Shown here: positions 6,675 to 12,797 of the stretch, piece after piece | How the letters are laid out: every line of letters starts with the position of its first letter | How positions within the stretch are numbered: the first letter of the stretch is position 1 | Virus record (IMG/VR): IMGVR_UViG_3300007735_000491 | Coordinates: 1 to 22,480 of that record | DNA from: a virus | Direction: 5' to 3' (one strand) | Length of the DNA stretch: 22,480 bases | The notes under the pieces: generated by a model | Databases searched by the model: none | The model's input: the letters and a program-made list of their open reading frames with translations, nothing else | What the model was told of the DNA's origin: nothing | Translations under genes and position numbers: made by a program

Positions 6675-7412
6675 TCACATCAACTCGAACTGAGCGGGGA
6701 CTCTGGCGAAGTCGTACTGTGGTGGCGCGTTCAGCGATTCCACCCGCGCTCGCATCGTCTCGACGCGGGCCTCTTTGGTGGGCGGCTGGTATGGCCCCGA
6801 CCACTTCTTGTCGAGTCCGATGTTGCGCCCGATGTTGGTGGAGTCAGCCGACGCCAGCGGAAACCGTGTGAACACCTGCGGGTCGAGCATCCGCAGGCCA
6901 TGCAGTTTCGCCAGTGGATACCCGTCGTCGTCGCAGGCTACGCGCATGGCTTCGTGCATCCGTTGCCACCACGCCTCGGTGCCAATCTGCGCGAACGCGC
7001 CAGAACTCCCCAGGCAGACCCGTGGAAACCGACGCACAAGCCGGTGCAGACGGTCGAACGATTCATGGAGGTGCCACACGGGCGCACCAAACCAGATCGG
7101 CAACGGCCACGCCTCGACCAGTTGGTCATTCGCGGCCTCGTCTCCATCGATCACATCGGGGATCACCGCGAAATCGCAGTGCGGCACACGCTTCCCGGCT
7201 TCGGCCCATGCGTAGTACGGCGTCCAGTCGGTAATAGGCCGTCCACTGCGCCACGCGGAAAACGCGCCATTGTCGAGCGCGAACGACTGGCACGATGCGG
7301 TCGCGAGTCCGAGTTGCCCAGGATGCGCGAAGGACACGAAGGCGTGACCGGCGCGGACGGCTCGCTCGGCGGCGGTATCTGGCGTAATCGGAAGCCCGTG
7401 GTAGTGAATCAT
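6675..7412 (-). CDS. TGT/DpdA-like protein (putative DNA or tRNA base exchange)
   Basis: 245 residues from ATG 7412 (4-nt overlap with the upstream stop). Visible motifs are FVSFAHPGQ (25-33), LDNGAFSAW (46-54), IPDVIDGDE (84-92), PVWHLHE (111-117), CLGSSGAF (133-140), HGLRM (171-175) and SADSTNIGRN (188-197). LDNGAF resembles the DSGGFQ nucleophile region of tRNA-guanine transglycosylase and the equivalent in DpdA, the phage and island enzyme that places 7-deazaguanines into DNA. The GSSG segment and the Asp-rich barrel-like layout fit the same fold. The Cys-based zinc site of tRNA enzymes is not visible, so it is not a canonical TGT. No queuosine-precursor synthesis genes are in the window; a substrate could come from the host. 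I am confident in a conserved phage family and less sure of the chemistry. Confidence 0.6.
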   Translation of the reverse strand: MIHYHGLPITPDTAAERAVRAGHAFVSFAHPGQLGLATASCQSFALDNGAFSAWRSGRPITDWTPYYAWAEAGKRVPHCDFAVIPDVIDGDEAANDQLVEAWPLPIWFGAPVWHLHESFDRLHRLVRRFPRVCLGSSGAFAQIGTEAWWQRMHEAMRVACDDDGYPLAKLHGLRMLDPQVFTRFPLASADSTNIGRNIGLDKKWSGPYQPPTKEARVETMRARVESLNAPPQYDFARVPAQFELM

Positions 7413-7573
7413 CGTGTCGCTTTCTTCGCGGCTCTCGCCTGTCGGATGCGCGTGCGATTCTTGGCGCGGCACTCGGCGCAGTGGACGCCGCTGTCGGAGG
7501 GTTTGCCGTGGCACCTGACGCATCGTCTGGCCTCGACGCATTTGAGATAGCGGACCATCGCATCAGTCCACAT
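7409..7573 (-). CDS. Zinc-ribbon mini-protein, 54 residues
   Basis: Begins MWTDAMVRYLKC at ATG 7573, with GGAGGAGG just upstream and a TGATG overlap with the previous gene. It contains RRCVRCHGKP and, eleven residues on, HCAECRAKNR, a clear C-x2-C/C-x2-C ribbon, followed by a basic tail (TRIRQARAAKKATR). The short basic tail suggests nucleic-acid binding. The stop overlaps the TGT/DpdA-like start by 4 nt, so the two are probably translated together. Confidence 0.7.
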   Translation of the reverse strand: MWTDAMVRYLKCVEARRCVRCHGKPSDSGVHCAECRAKNRTRIRQARAAKKATR

Positions 7574-7596
7574 CACGCCTCCTCCCTTACTGCCGC
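7571..7596 (-). repeat. Duplicated stop-SD-start cassette, copy B
   Basis: Partner of 6580-6605, with a single mismatch in 26 nt. Here it is the true end of the 7573-7812 gene (AAVREEA-stop) plus the ribosome binding site and start of the 7409-7573 gene, so this copy is likely the source. Confidence 0.7.
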
Positions 7597-7812
7597 CACG
7601 CACGCCTCACACACCGGATGCGGCAAGCTGTTCACGCCGTCCCTGATCGCATCGGCCCGATCCACCGGCACCTTCTGCACCCCGGCTCGGATGATGTCCA
7701 CCGCGCTCGACGCGGCGATCTGCCAGTGGCGCAAGCTCAGGGACTCCACGGGCTTTGCAATGCCGCAGAACGCGCTGTGGTCAGGGCGGCGGATGTGGGT
7801 CACGTCCGTCAT
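7573..7812 (-). CDS. Small phage protein with paired cysteines
   Basis: 79 residues (MTDVTHIRRPDHSAFCG...). The ATG at 7812 overlaps the methyltransferase stop by 4 nt; a longer open frame upstream is a shadow of that gene. It carries HSAFCG near the N-terminus, a helical middle (HWQIAASSAVDIIRAGV) and CEACVAAVREEA at the end, so three cysteines and nearby histidines may bind metal. No family recognised. Confidence 0.65.
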   Translation of the reverse strand: MTDVTHIRRPDHSAFCGIAKPVESLSLRHWQIAASSAVDIIRAGVQKVPVDRADAIRDGVNSLPHPVCEACVAAVREEA

Positions 7813-9197
7813 GCCGCGTTCCGCCTGAGTCCTGCGACCTGAGCCACGGGGTGTTCCCACAGTGCCGCAGCCTGGTTCACTTCGACGGCGTTGCCGATCT
7901 GCTTCACCGCATCGGTGCGCGTCCCCGAGAAGTGGTAGCCGGTCGGGAAGCCCATCGCTGCGGCCAACTCGTGCGGTCGCAGCATCCGGAACGTGATGTC
8001 GAGCGACATCGGCTGCACGAGCCCGAACCGGTCCTTTGTGGTCACGGTCGGCAACGGTCGCCCGATCGGCTGCGGGATCAGCCCACTGCCGCTGCCGTAG
8101 AAGTTCACGAGGCACGGCTCGATGAGGCTGATCGCGCCCTTCGTGGCGACTGTAGGCGTCGGGTCGCTGACGGTGCGCCCTTCGGCCCCTGACTGCTGGC
8201 CGAGCAGGAACGGTTCAATGAGGCCCAACTCGCCGCGATGCGCTCCGGTGACGGTGCAGATGGGCGCGTCCACGCTGTAGCTGCGACCGCCGTGCGTGAG
8301 CTGGTAGATGAACGGCTGCACGACACCGAACGCGCCGCCCTTCGCCGTCGTGATGGTCGGAAGCGGCTTGTTCACGTCCAGCGTGCGCCCGCCGTGCTCC
8401 ATCGCAATCAGGAACGGCTCGAGCTCGAGTCCCCAGAACTTGCGCGCCCCGGCAGCGATGCGCCGCAGCGTGTTCTCGGCCAGCGGCTTCTTCCGGCCGA
8501 AGATGCTCTGCCCGCGCTCGTTCCAGTCGATGATCTCGCGGGCGGCCCGCCACTGCGGAAGACCACCGAACAGCCCACCCGTGCCGGCCGGCGCATGGGT
8601 CGCCGCAGGCCAACGAATAGCCCCACGGCTGCGCCCACCGTCGAAGCGGGCCACCACGAACAGACGCCGACGTGTCGTGGCCGCTCCGTAGTCGGCACTG
8701 TTCAGCACCTGGGCCTCGATGGTGTAGCCGAGCGAGCGCATCGCCGTCAGCCACGCGCCGAACGTCTCGCCCTTCCGGCTCACCAGCGGCCGGTTGTTGC
8801 TGCCGATTGGCCCCCACGTCTGGAACTCAGGGACGTTTTCCACGATGACGTAGCGCGGCCGCAGGGCTTCCGCCCACCGCACGACACACCACGCCGTGGA
8901 GCGCGACTGGTCGTTGATGGGTTTCCCGCCTCGCGCCGTGCTGTGGTGGGTGCATTCCGGGCTGGCCCATAGCAGGTCGAGCGACCCGCCCGTGACCTTG
9001 CGCGGGTCGATGCTGTCGAGCGATTCGCAGACGTGCCGCGCCTCGGGATGGTTCGCCGCGTGTGTCTCGACCGCCTTCGGCCAGTGGTTCACCGCCGTGA
9101 GGTCCAGCCGAACGCCGAGCGCATCCGCCACGCGCTTCAGGCCGGTTGAACTGCCACCAGCACCGCAGAAGAGGTCTGCCGCCTTGATCGTCGTCAT
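7809..9197 (-). CDS. DNA (cytosine-5) methyltransferase
   Basis: 462 residues from ATG 9197 (4-nt overlap with the VRR-NUC stop). The C5-methyltransferase motifs are in order: motif I DLFCGAGGSSTGL (8-20), motif IV ASPECTHHS (78-86) with catalytic C82, motif VI VIVENVPEF (117-125), motif VIII GAATTRRRLFVVAR (171-184), and motifs IX/X RMLRPHELAAAMGFP to QIGNAV (404-438). Motif IV reads SPEC rather than the usual PPCQ, a variant I associate with phage enzymes. Between motifs VIII and IX are four tandem repeats of 32-35 residues (261-294, 295-328, 329-360, 361-395), each with a core like PLPTVTTK and an ending like GLVQP; they probably form the target-recognition region. The likely role is to protect phage DNA from host restriction. 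Confidence 0.93.
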   Translation of the reverse strand: MTTIKAADLFCGAGGSSTGLKRVADALGVRLDLTAVNHWPKAVETHAANHPEARHVCESLDSIDPRKVTGGSLDLLWASPECTHHSTARGGKPINDQSRSTAWCVVRWAEALRPRYVIVENVPEFQTWGPIGSNNRPLVSRKGETFGAWLTAMRSLGYTIEAQVLNSADYGAATTRRRLFVVARFDGGRSRGAIRWPAATHAPAGTGGLFGGLPQWRAAREIIDWNERGQSIFGRKKPLAENTLRRIAAGARKFWGLELEPFLIAMEHGGRTLDVNKPLPTITTAKGGAFGVVQPFIYQLTHGGRSYSVDAPICTVTGAHRGELGLIEPFLLGQQSGAEGRTVSDPTPTVATKGAISLIEPCLVNFYGSGSGLIPQPIGRPLPTVTTKDRFGLVQPMSLDITFRMLRPHELAAAMGFPTGYHFSGTRTDAVKQIGNAVEVNQAAALWEHPVAQVAGLRRNAA

Positions 9198-9463
9198 CGT
9201 CCACACACCTCGCGCATCGCCTCGTCCACCGACCGCACGATGGGCCACGGGTTCGCCTGCTGCGCCTGCACCTTCGTGAGCTTGCCCGTCGTGGTTTTCA
9301 CTTCCAGCGCGTGATACTGGCCCCGGCAGAGGACCAAGAGGTCAGGAAGTCCCGCCCCGCTCACTTGCCACACCTGGCACCCGATGGACCGCAGCGCCGC
9401 GATGATCTGCGGCTCGTTCGCGTCTCGCCGTTTACGCCCCCCGCCACGTCGGAACGGGGTCAT
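9194..9463 (-). CDS. VRR-NUC-type PD-(D/E)xK nuclease
   Basis: 89 residues from ATG 9463 (4-nt overlap). The signature is GLPDLLVL, then YHALEVKT, then GKLTKVQAQQ, matching the VRR-NUC pattern G-x-x-D-L ... E-V-K ... S/T-x-x-Q. An N-terminal basic stretch (RRGGGRKRRDANEP) leads into the first helix. Small stand-alone VRR-NUC proteins are common in phages, where they are thought to act on branched DNA or as structure-specific nucleases during recombination or before packaging. The catalytic Asp, Glu and Lys are all present. It sits directly upstream of the cytosine methyltransferase. Confidence 0.82.
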   Translation of the reverse strand: MTPFRRGGGRKRRDANEPQIIAALRSIGCQVWQVSGAGLPDLLVLCRGQYHALEVKTTTGKLTKVQAQQANPWPIVRSVDEAMREVCGR

Positions 9464-9684
9464 GCGGCCACCCGGCGATACACCCGCTCGGCCAGTCGGC
9501 GCGTGCCACGCTGGCCGGCCGTGATGTGGACTACCTCGATGAGTCGCAGCCGCGTCAGCACCCCAAGCGCCCGCGTCCACGCTTCTCCACGCACCCGCGC
9601 CCGGCGCTGCACCGCGCCCGCGTCGATAAATCGGTCGGTGTGGAGCGCGTCCAGCACCTTCGTCGTTGTCGTGCGGGGCGTCAT
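9460..9684 (-). CDS. Small winged-helix-like protein
   Basis: 74 residues from ATG 9684 (4-nt overlap). The order TTTKVLDALHTDRFIDAGAV, then WTRALGVLTRLRLIEVV, then a basic beta-wing-like end (RGTRRLAERVYRRVAA) suggests a helix-turn-helix with a wing. The next gene upstream (9681-9950) has a similar C-terminal plan ending TLYRVAR, so the two may be diverged paralogues. Likely DNA-binding; target unknown. Confidence 0.62.
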   Translation of the reverse strand: MTPRTTTTKVLDALHTDRFIDAGAVQRRARVRGEAWTRALGVLTRLRLIEVVHITAGQRGTRRLAERVYRRVAA

Positions 9685-9950
9685 CGCGCCACCCGATACA
9701 GCGTCTGCCCCACGCGGCCCGATTCCGTTTTCAACACGCCCTCGGCTAGCATCCGCTGCAGAGCTTCGCGCGTCTTTTCCACGCCCGCATGGACCCTGTC
9801 GCGGATTTGCGACTGCGTCATCGCGCGATCACCGAGCACGGCCACGATGCGGTCCGCGATGAGTTCCGGCTCACTGGAGCTCGGAATGGCGTGTGTCGGC
9901 TGTTCGTACTCGCGCCACTTCCCGCCGTGCCAGACCACCTCTGCCTGCAT
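9681..9950 (-). CDS. Winged-helix DNA-binding-like protein
   Basis: 89 residues. The start at ATG 9950 has a strong GAGGAGGG sequence about 5 nt upstream; the longer open frame lies over the neighbour and is rejected. Residues 1-25 carry Trp/His/Tyr-rich sequence. From about 30 a winged helix follows: ELIADRIVAVLGDRAMTQSQ, then VEKTREALQRMLAEGVL, then the wing ending GQTLYRVAR. This is the plan of small phage and plasmid transcriptional regulators. It overlaps the upstream gene by one nt (TGATG). Confidence 0.65.
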   Translation of the reverse strand: MQAEVVWHGGKWREYEQPTHAIPSSSEPELIADRIVAVLGDRAMTQSQIRDRVHAGVEKTREALQRMLAEGVLKTESGRVGQTLYRVAR

Positions 9951-10210
9951 CACCGACCCTCCTCGCCCGCTTGCGCGTGCTTCCAATCCCGACCGGCGCG
10001 CATGGCTTCGATGCGCTCGGCAAACCGCGCCACCTGATAGACCCGGCCGCTGTCGGCAATCACCTCGGGCACCGCTTCCCCCGCGCAGGACACACAGCGC
10101 ACTTTCCGCCAGCCCGGCCCGCTCAACTCGAACAGTGGCGCTCCACGCCGCACCAGGGCGGGGCAACGACCGCAGGCCATGTCACGCTGTGCGCGTGTCC
10201 AGCGCCTCAT
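9950..10210 (-). CDS. Zinc-ribbon phage protein
   Basis: 86 residues from ATG 10210 (4-nt overlap with the replication gene). CGRCPALVRRGAPLF and RCVSCAG form a four-cysteine ribbon separated by about 26 residues, the arrangement of small phage zinc proteins in which the ribbon flanks a G-x-P-L-F strand. The C-terminus is helical and basic to acidic (ARFAERIEAMRAGRDW). Position between replication and HTH genes suggests an early DNA- or protein-binding factor. No specific function known to me. Confidence 0.7.
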   Translation of the reverse strand: MRRWTRAQRDMACGRCPALVRRGAPLFELSGPGWRKVRCVSCAGEAVPEVIADSGRVYQVARFAERIEAMRAGRDWKHAQAGEEGR

Positions 10211-10839
10211 GACGCCTTCTCCGCAACTTCGCGCGCGGTAGCCGTCAGACACGCGGCGTAGTCGGCACACGTCGGGTCGTGGCGGCACTGGCCGAAGCGG
10301 AGGCGCAGCACTTCGGCGGCGTATTTCTTGTGCGCTCGGGTCACGCGCACCCCCTTTGCGTGAGCAAGGGGGGTAGGGGGGTTCTTGTATTGCTTCTGCT
10401 TCTGCTTCTGTATGTGTTCACAGTGTTCACATGAGTTCACGCCGTGTTCACGAGTGTTCACGCCGTGTTCACAGAATCCAGCGGCGCGGCGCTCGGCCAT
10501 CCACTTCTGCCGATACTCCCGGCGCTCCTCAACCGACATGCGATCGCGGTACTTCGCGTGATTCAGGATCTGGAACCCGCCATCGGTCGGGGCAATCCGG
10601 CGCCCCTCGTTCTCGGTCGAGCGCGAAAACCGATCCGGCTGCTGCAACCGGTCCAGCGCCCGTTCGCAGTCCTCGACGCTCACGCGGGCCAGGTCGGCAA
10701 TGCCGGGGATGGACCCTTCCGCGATCCCGCGCTTGTCTGCCATCGCCAGCAGCGTGATCCAGACGATCCGCACCTTGTCGTCTTCGCGCCAGATGGTCGA
10801 GGCCAGCAGGGAGCCGAACAGCTTGGTGTAGCCGACCAT
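10207..10839 (-). CDS. Phage replication-initiation-like DNA-binding protein
   Basis: 210 residues from ATG 10839; GGAGAG precedes it and the upstream stop is 2 nt away. The N-terminal 100 residues are the conserved phage module beginning GYTKLFGSLLASTIW, with VWITLLAMADKRG, IADLARVSVEDCERAL and GFQILNHAKYRDRM, a winged-helix-like domain often annotated as a replisome organiser or initiator. A low-complexity linker (about 120-152) follows, with EHGVN repeats and alternating QK, and then a C-terminal helical domain with CRHDPTCADYAAC. The gene contains a six-copy GTGTTCAC array (10414-10472), reminiscent of lambda O, whose origin is inside the O gene. Initiator function is inferred; an early regulator is the alternative. 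Confidence 0.7.
   Translation of the reverse strand: MVGYTKLFGSLLASTIWREDDKVRIVWITLLAMADKRGIAEGSIPGIADLARVSVEDCERALDRLQQPDRFSRSTENEGRRIAPTDGGFQILNHAKYRDRMSVEERREYRQKWMAERRAAGFCEHGVNTREHGVNSCEHCEHIQKQKQKQYKNPPTPLAHAKGVRVTRAHKKYAAEVLRLRFGQCRHDPTCADYAACLTATAREVAEKAS
10414..10472. repeat. Six iteron-like GTGTTCAC repeats (candidate origin)
   Basis: Five exact copies of GTGTTCAC start at 10414, 10423, 10444, 10454 and 10465, and one variant, GAGTTCAC, starts at 10433. Spacings are 9, 10, 11, 10 and 11 nt, about one helical turn. The repeats are not all in the same codon phase, though part of the array encodes an EHGVN repeat. Immediately to the left are three TTCTGC-type repeats and a locally less GC-rich stretch. 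The layout fits initiator-bound iterons next to a melting region. The alternative is expansion of a low-complexity protein linker. Confidence 0.55.
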
Positions 10840-10841
10840 CG

Positions 10842-11183
10842 TCACTCTCCGTACGCCTGCGGCACTCGTCCGCACTCGCGCACGCCGAAGAACCCGCGCA
10901 GCTCTGGAACGTCACGCATCAGCCAGCGGGCATAGACCGCCCGGTGGTTGTTGTTCAACTTGTAGGTACGCCCCTCGGTCGCCATCGCGGTGTAGCGCAC
11001 GACTTCAAAAGCGGCATTGATTGACCACCGCCTGCGGCCGGCGCGCTTCACTCGCCGGCAGACCGCCTCGATGGCTTGCAGCACATGCGGGTTCCGCCGA
11101 TGAAACTCGAGCGCGGCCTGTTCGATGGGGTCGCCAGGTGACTCCAGCGGCGGCTCGAACTGAAGATACAAGGTCTCGGTCAC
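10842..11183 (-). CDS. Conserved phage protein of the early region
   Basis: 113 residues from GTG 11183, which overlaps the ACP-like gene stop by 4 nt; GGAGGACCGC lies immediately upstream. The segments ALEFHRRNPHVLQAIEAVC, RAGRRRWSINAAFEVVRY, YKLNNNHRAVYARWLM and VPELRGFF match a widespread family of phage early proteins of about 100 residues with no established function. The all-helical, basic character suggests nucleic-acid association. Position directly before the replication protein suggests a replication or recombination accessory. Confidence 0.75.
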   Translation of the reverse strand: MTETLYLQFEPPLESPGDPIEQAALEFHRRNPHVLQAIEAVCRRVKRAGRRRWSINAAFEVVRYTAMATEGRTYKLNNNHRAVYARWLMRDVPELRGFFGVRECGRVPQAYGE

Positions 11184-11452
11184 GCGGTCCTCCGATGCAC
11201 GTAAGTGACAACGTCAGCCACCTGACGCCACGCGTCGGCGTCGGGCAATGGCACGTAGCAGTCGAAGGTCCGAGCCACCATCCGGCGCAGTCGGTCGATG
11301 TCGTGGTCAGTCGCGCCCAGGTCGTCCCTGAGCGCACATCCGGGCATTACTTCCAACGGCATCACGTCCAGGGCGTCCGCGATCAGCGCCGAGACGCGGT
11401 AGGCCAGCGAGTCAGCGTGGCCGTCCGCTTGGGGTTGGGGCTCGTGGCTCAC
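11180..11452 (-). CDS. Acyl-carrier-protein-like protein lacking the phosphopantetheine serine
   Basis: 90 residues from GTG 11452 (GTGA overlap). The body aligns with bacterial ACP: RVSALIADALDVMPLEV (helix 1), GCALRDDLGATDHDIDRL (loop 1 and start of helix 2), MVARTFDCYVPLPDADAW (acidic helix 2 to 3) and QVADVVTYV (helix 4). In ACP the signature is DLGADSLD, where Ser carries 4'-phosphopantetheine. Here it is DLGATDHD, and residue 49 is Asp in place of that Ser. The fold is probably kept while the carrier function is lost, unless Thr48 is used. Phage ACP homologues are known, but this substitution points to a binding or regulatory role. The neighbouring 58-residue gene is hydrophobic. The fold call is strong; the function is unknown. 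Confidence 0.72.
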   Translation of the reverse strand: MSHEPQPQADGHADSLAYRVSALIADALDVMPLEVMPGCALRDDLGATDHDIDRLRRMVARTFDCYVPLPDADAWRQVADVVTYVHRRTA

Positions 11453-11625
11453 GCCTGCACCTCCACACCCCGCGCACGGGCCGCGTCGATCACGTCCTCG
11501 GTGGTCGGCACTTTTGGCAGTCGCTGCACGTAGAGCAGGGCCACTTCCCCGGCATAGCGCACGACGTAGGCCGCAACAGCCACACGCGCCAGCTCCACAA
11601 CCGCTCCGGCAATCACTTCCGTCAT
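11449..11625 (-). CDS. Small membrane-associated protein
   Basis: 58 residues from ATG 11625 (overlapping the HNH stop by 4 nt), with AAGGAG 9 nt upstream. Residues 1-32 are hydrophobic or amphipathic (VIAGAVVELARVAVAAYVV), enough for one membrane helix. The C-terminal part is hydrophilic (PTTEDVIDAARARGVEV). It is coupled to the ACP-like gene. No family recognised. It could be an inner-membrane peptide or a soluble helical partner. Confidence 0.6.
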   Translation of the reverse strand: MTEVIAGAVVELARVAVAAYVVRYAGEVALLYVQRLPKVPTTEDVIDAARARGVEVQA

Positions 11626-11939
11626 TGGTGGTGCTCCTTGCGGTGGCACACGGAACAAAGCGTGACCGCCGCGTCAGGGTTGAATCGATCCTCGGGGGCC
11701 ACATTGCGGCCTCGGAGGTGGTGAACGTGCGCCGCGCGGGGATGCCAGTGATCGGCCGTCCGCATCACCGGGATGTTGCAGCGCACACAGCGATAGCTGT
11801 CCCGTTGCCGCACGGCTTCGCGGAACTGACGCCCCGCCCTCGTCCGCGCCGCGCGGCGCTTCTTCGAGTCGGCGCCCTTCGCGGGCTTCGGGGACGCACC
11901 TGAGACGCTGCCGAGCACGGGGAGGTCAGACAGACTCAC
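11622..11939 (-). CDS. HNH endonuclease
   Basis: 105 residues from GTG 11939 (GTGA overlap). A basic N-terminus (KKRRAARTRAGRQF) precedes a beta-beta-alpha metal site: YRCVRC (C51/C54), AAHVHHLRGR (H71-H74), an Asn in RFNPDAAV, and LCSVCHRKEH (C95/C98, H99). The paired CxxC holds structural zinc and the HHL/N/H residues form the active site. In HK97-like phages an HNH protein near terminase helps packaging; here it is about 6 kb upstream of terL in the early operon, so it may act in recombination or as a homing-type nuclease. Confidence 0.88.
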   Translation of the reverse strand: MSLSDLPVLGSVSGASPKPAKGADSKKRRAARTRAGRQFREAVRQRDSYRCVRCNIPVMRTADHWHPRAAHVHHLRGRNVAPEDRFNPDAAVTLCSVCHRKEHHQ

Positions 11940-12172
11940 CAGCGGTCCCTCGCCAGTTCGCGCGCATCGCTCTGGCCTTCATCGGCCCACGGATCGCGCA
12001 CGGTGCAGGGGCCGCAGATCACGCTCTCGCGGCCGTCGTCGCTTACCAACGTGCCTGGCGCTGAACAGTCCGGGCAGACGGACACCAGGCATTCGCGGCA
12101 CGTCGGCCACGCGGTGTAGTCGTCGCTCCGCGCCTCGCAGCCGTCGCAGATGTCAGCAAATTTCACGACCAT
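11936..12172 (-). CDS. Small protein with four CxxC-type motifs
   Basis: 78 residues from ATG 12172. Four cysteine pairs are spaced along it: CDGC, CREC, CPDC and CGPC, with an acidic C-terminus (DPWADEGQSDARE). Eight cysteines suggest a two-zinc module like a double ribbon. It overlaps the upstream gene by 10 nt and the HNH gene by 4 nt. It probably makes protein or nucleic-acid contacts; no family recognised. Confidence 0.7.
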   Translation of the reverse strand: MVVKFADICDGCEARSDDYTAWPTCRECLVSVCPDCSAPGTLVSDDGRESVICGPCTVRDPWADEGQSDARELARDRW

Positions 12173-12519
12173 GACGTGTCTCCGTCTGCGTCCAGCGGAG
12201 TGTTGATGTGATCCGGCGTCGTCGTCTGTGCCAACACGAACGCCTTTTCGAGCATGTCGAAGCCGTACCAGTCCGCGAAGTCAGCCAGCGGAATCAGGTG
12301 TGACAGCAGGAAATCGGGCTTGGCTTCCACGGCCGAGAGCATCATCGCCACTCGGTCCACTGCATCTGCGCGGGACTCGTGCTTGCGGGGCCGGAGCGAG
12401 GTGTAAAGCGCCGCCACGATCGCCGCCCGGTCCCGCACGAACACCGCATCGGCTTCGCGCTCGACGTGCCGCGCCTGCGCGTCGTCCATCTGGCTGTCAA
12501 AACTGCGGTTCTCAGTCAT
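12163..12519 (-). CDS. Early-region protein of unknown function
   Basis: 118 residues from ATG 12519 (4-nt overlap). Mostly helical and acidic: DAQARHVEREADAVF, IVAALYTSLRPRK, AVDRVAMMLSAVEAK, then a hydrophobic segment FLLSHLIPLADFADWYGF. There are no catalytic motifs or cysteines. It is co-transcribed with the recombination genes. I do not recognise it. Confidence 0.68.
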   Translation of the reverse strand: MTENRSFDSQMDDAQARHVEREADAVFVRDRAAIVAALYTSLRPRKHESRADAVDRVAMMLSAVEAKPDFLLSHLIPLADFADWYGFDMLEKAFVLAQTTTPDHINTPLDADGDTSWS

Positions 12520-12797
12520 AACGCCTCGTGAGGGTCTGGAATGTAGATGTCGGCGCGTTCCGCGAGTAGGCGCCGACAGTCGTCTACGTAGTGCTCAAAG
12601 CGATCCGGCGGTAGTTGCGCGGTGCTCTCGCGCGTCATCTGCCCGTCGTCATCCACGGCGGGCAGGAGATACGTCGCCAGCACCTCGTGCATCTCGCGCT
12701 TGTCGTACCCGGTGTAGTCACACCACGCGGGAATCACGAGATGCCAGTAGTAGCGATTCCAGCCGCTAGAACGGCGCGTCGTCGTCGGAACGGCCAT
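12516..12797 (-). CDS. Conserved phage protein associated with recombination genes
   Basis: 93 residues from ATG 12797, overlapping the SSB-like gene by 32 nt. Key segments are RYYWHLVIPAWCDYTGYDKREMH (split here as RYYWHLVIPAW and TGYDKREMHEVLA), then TRESTAQLPPDRFEHYVDDCRRL and DIYIPDPHEA. This arrangement (Y/W-x-V-I/V-P, a G-Y-x-K-x-E-x-H helix, an S-T-x-x-L strand, a terminal I-P-D-P) is typical of a common phage family found beside ssDNA-annealing genes; its activity is not established to my knowledge. It is probably an accessory of the ERF/SSB pair. Confidence 0.75.
   Translation of the reverse strand: MAVPTTTRRSSGWNRYYWHLVIPAWCDYTGYDKREMHEVLATYLLPAVDDDGQMTRESTAQLPPDRFEHYVDDCRRLLAERADIYIPDPHEAL

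Noticed and set aside
6385-6675. Longer start (ATG 6675) for the 65-residue protein
   Set aside because: It has a TGATG overlap but no Shine-Dalgarno sequence, and it would translate the copied GGAGGAGG cassette; kept only as an alternative.
10414-10472. CRISPR array
   Set aside because: Repeats are 8 nt with 1-3 nt between them; no spacers of the usual length, and no cas genes.
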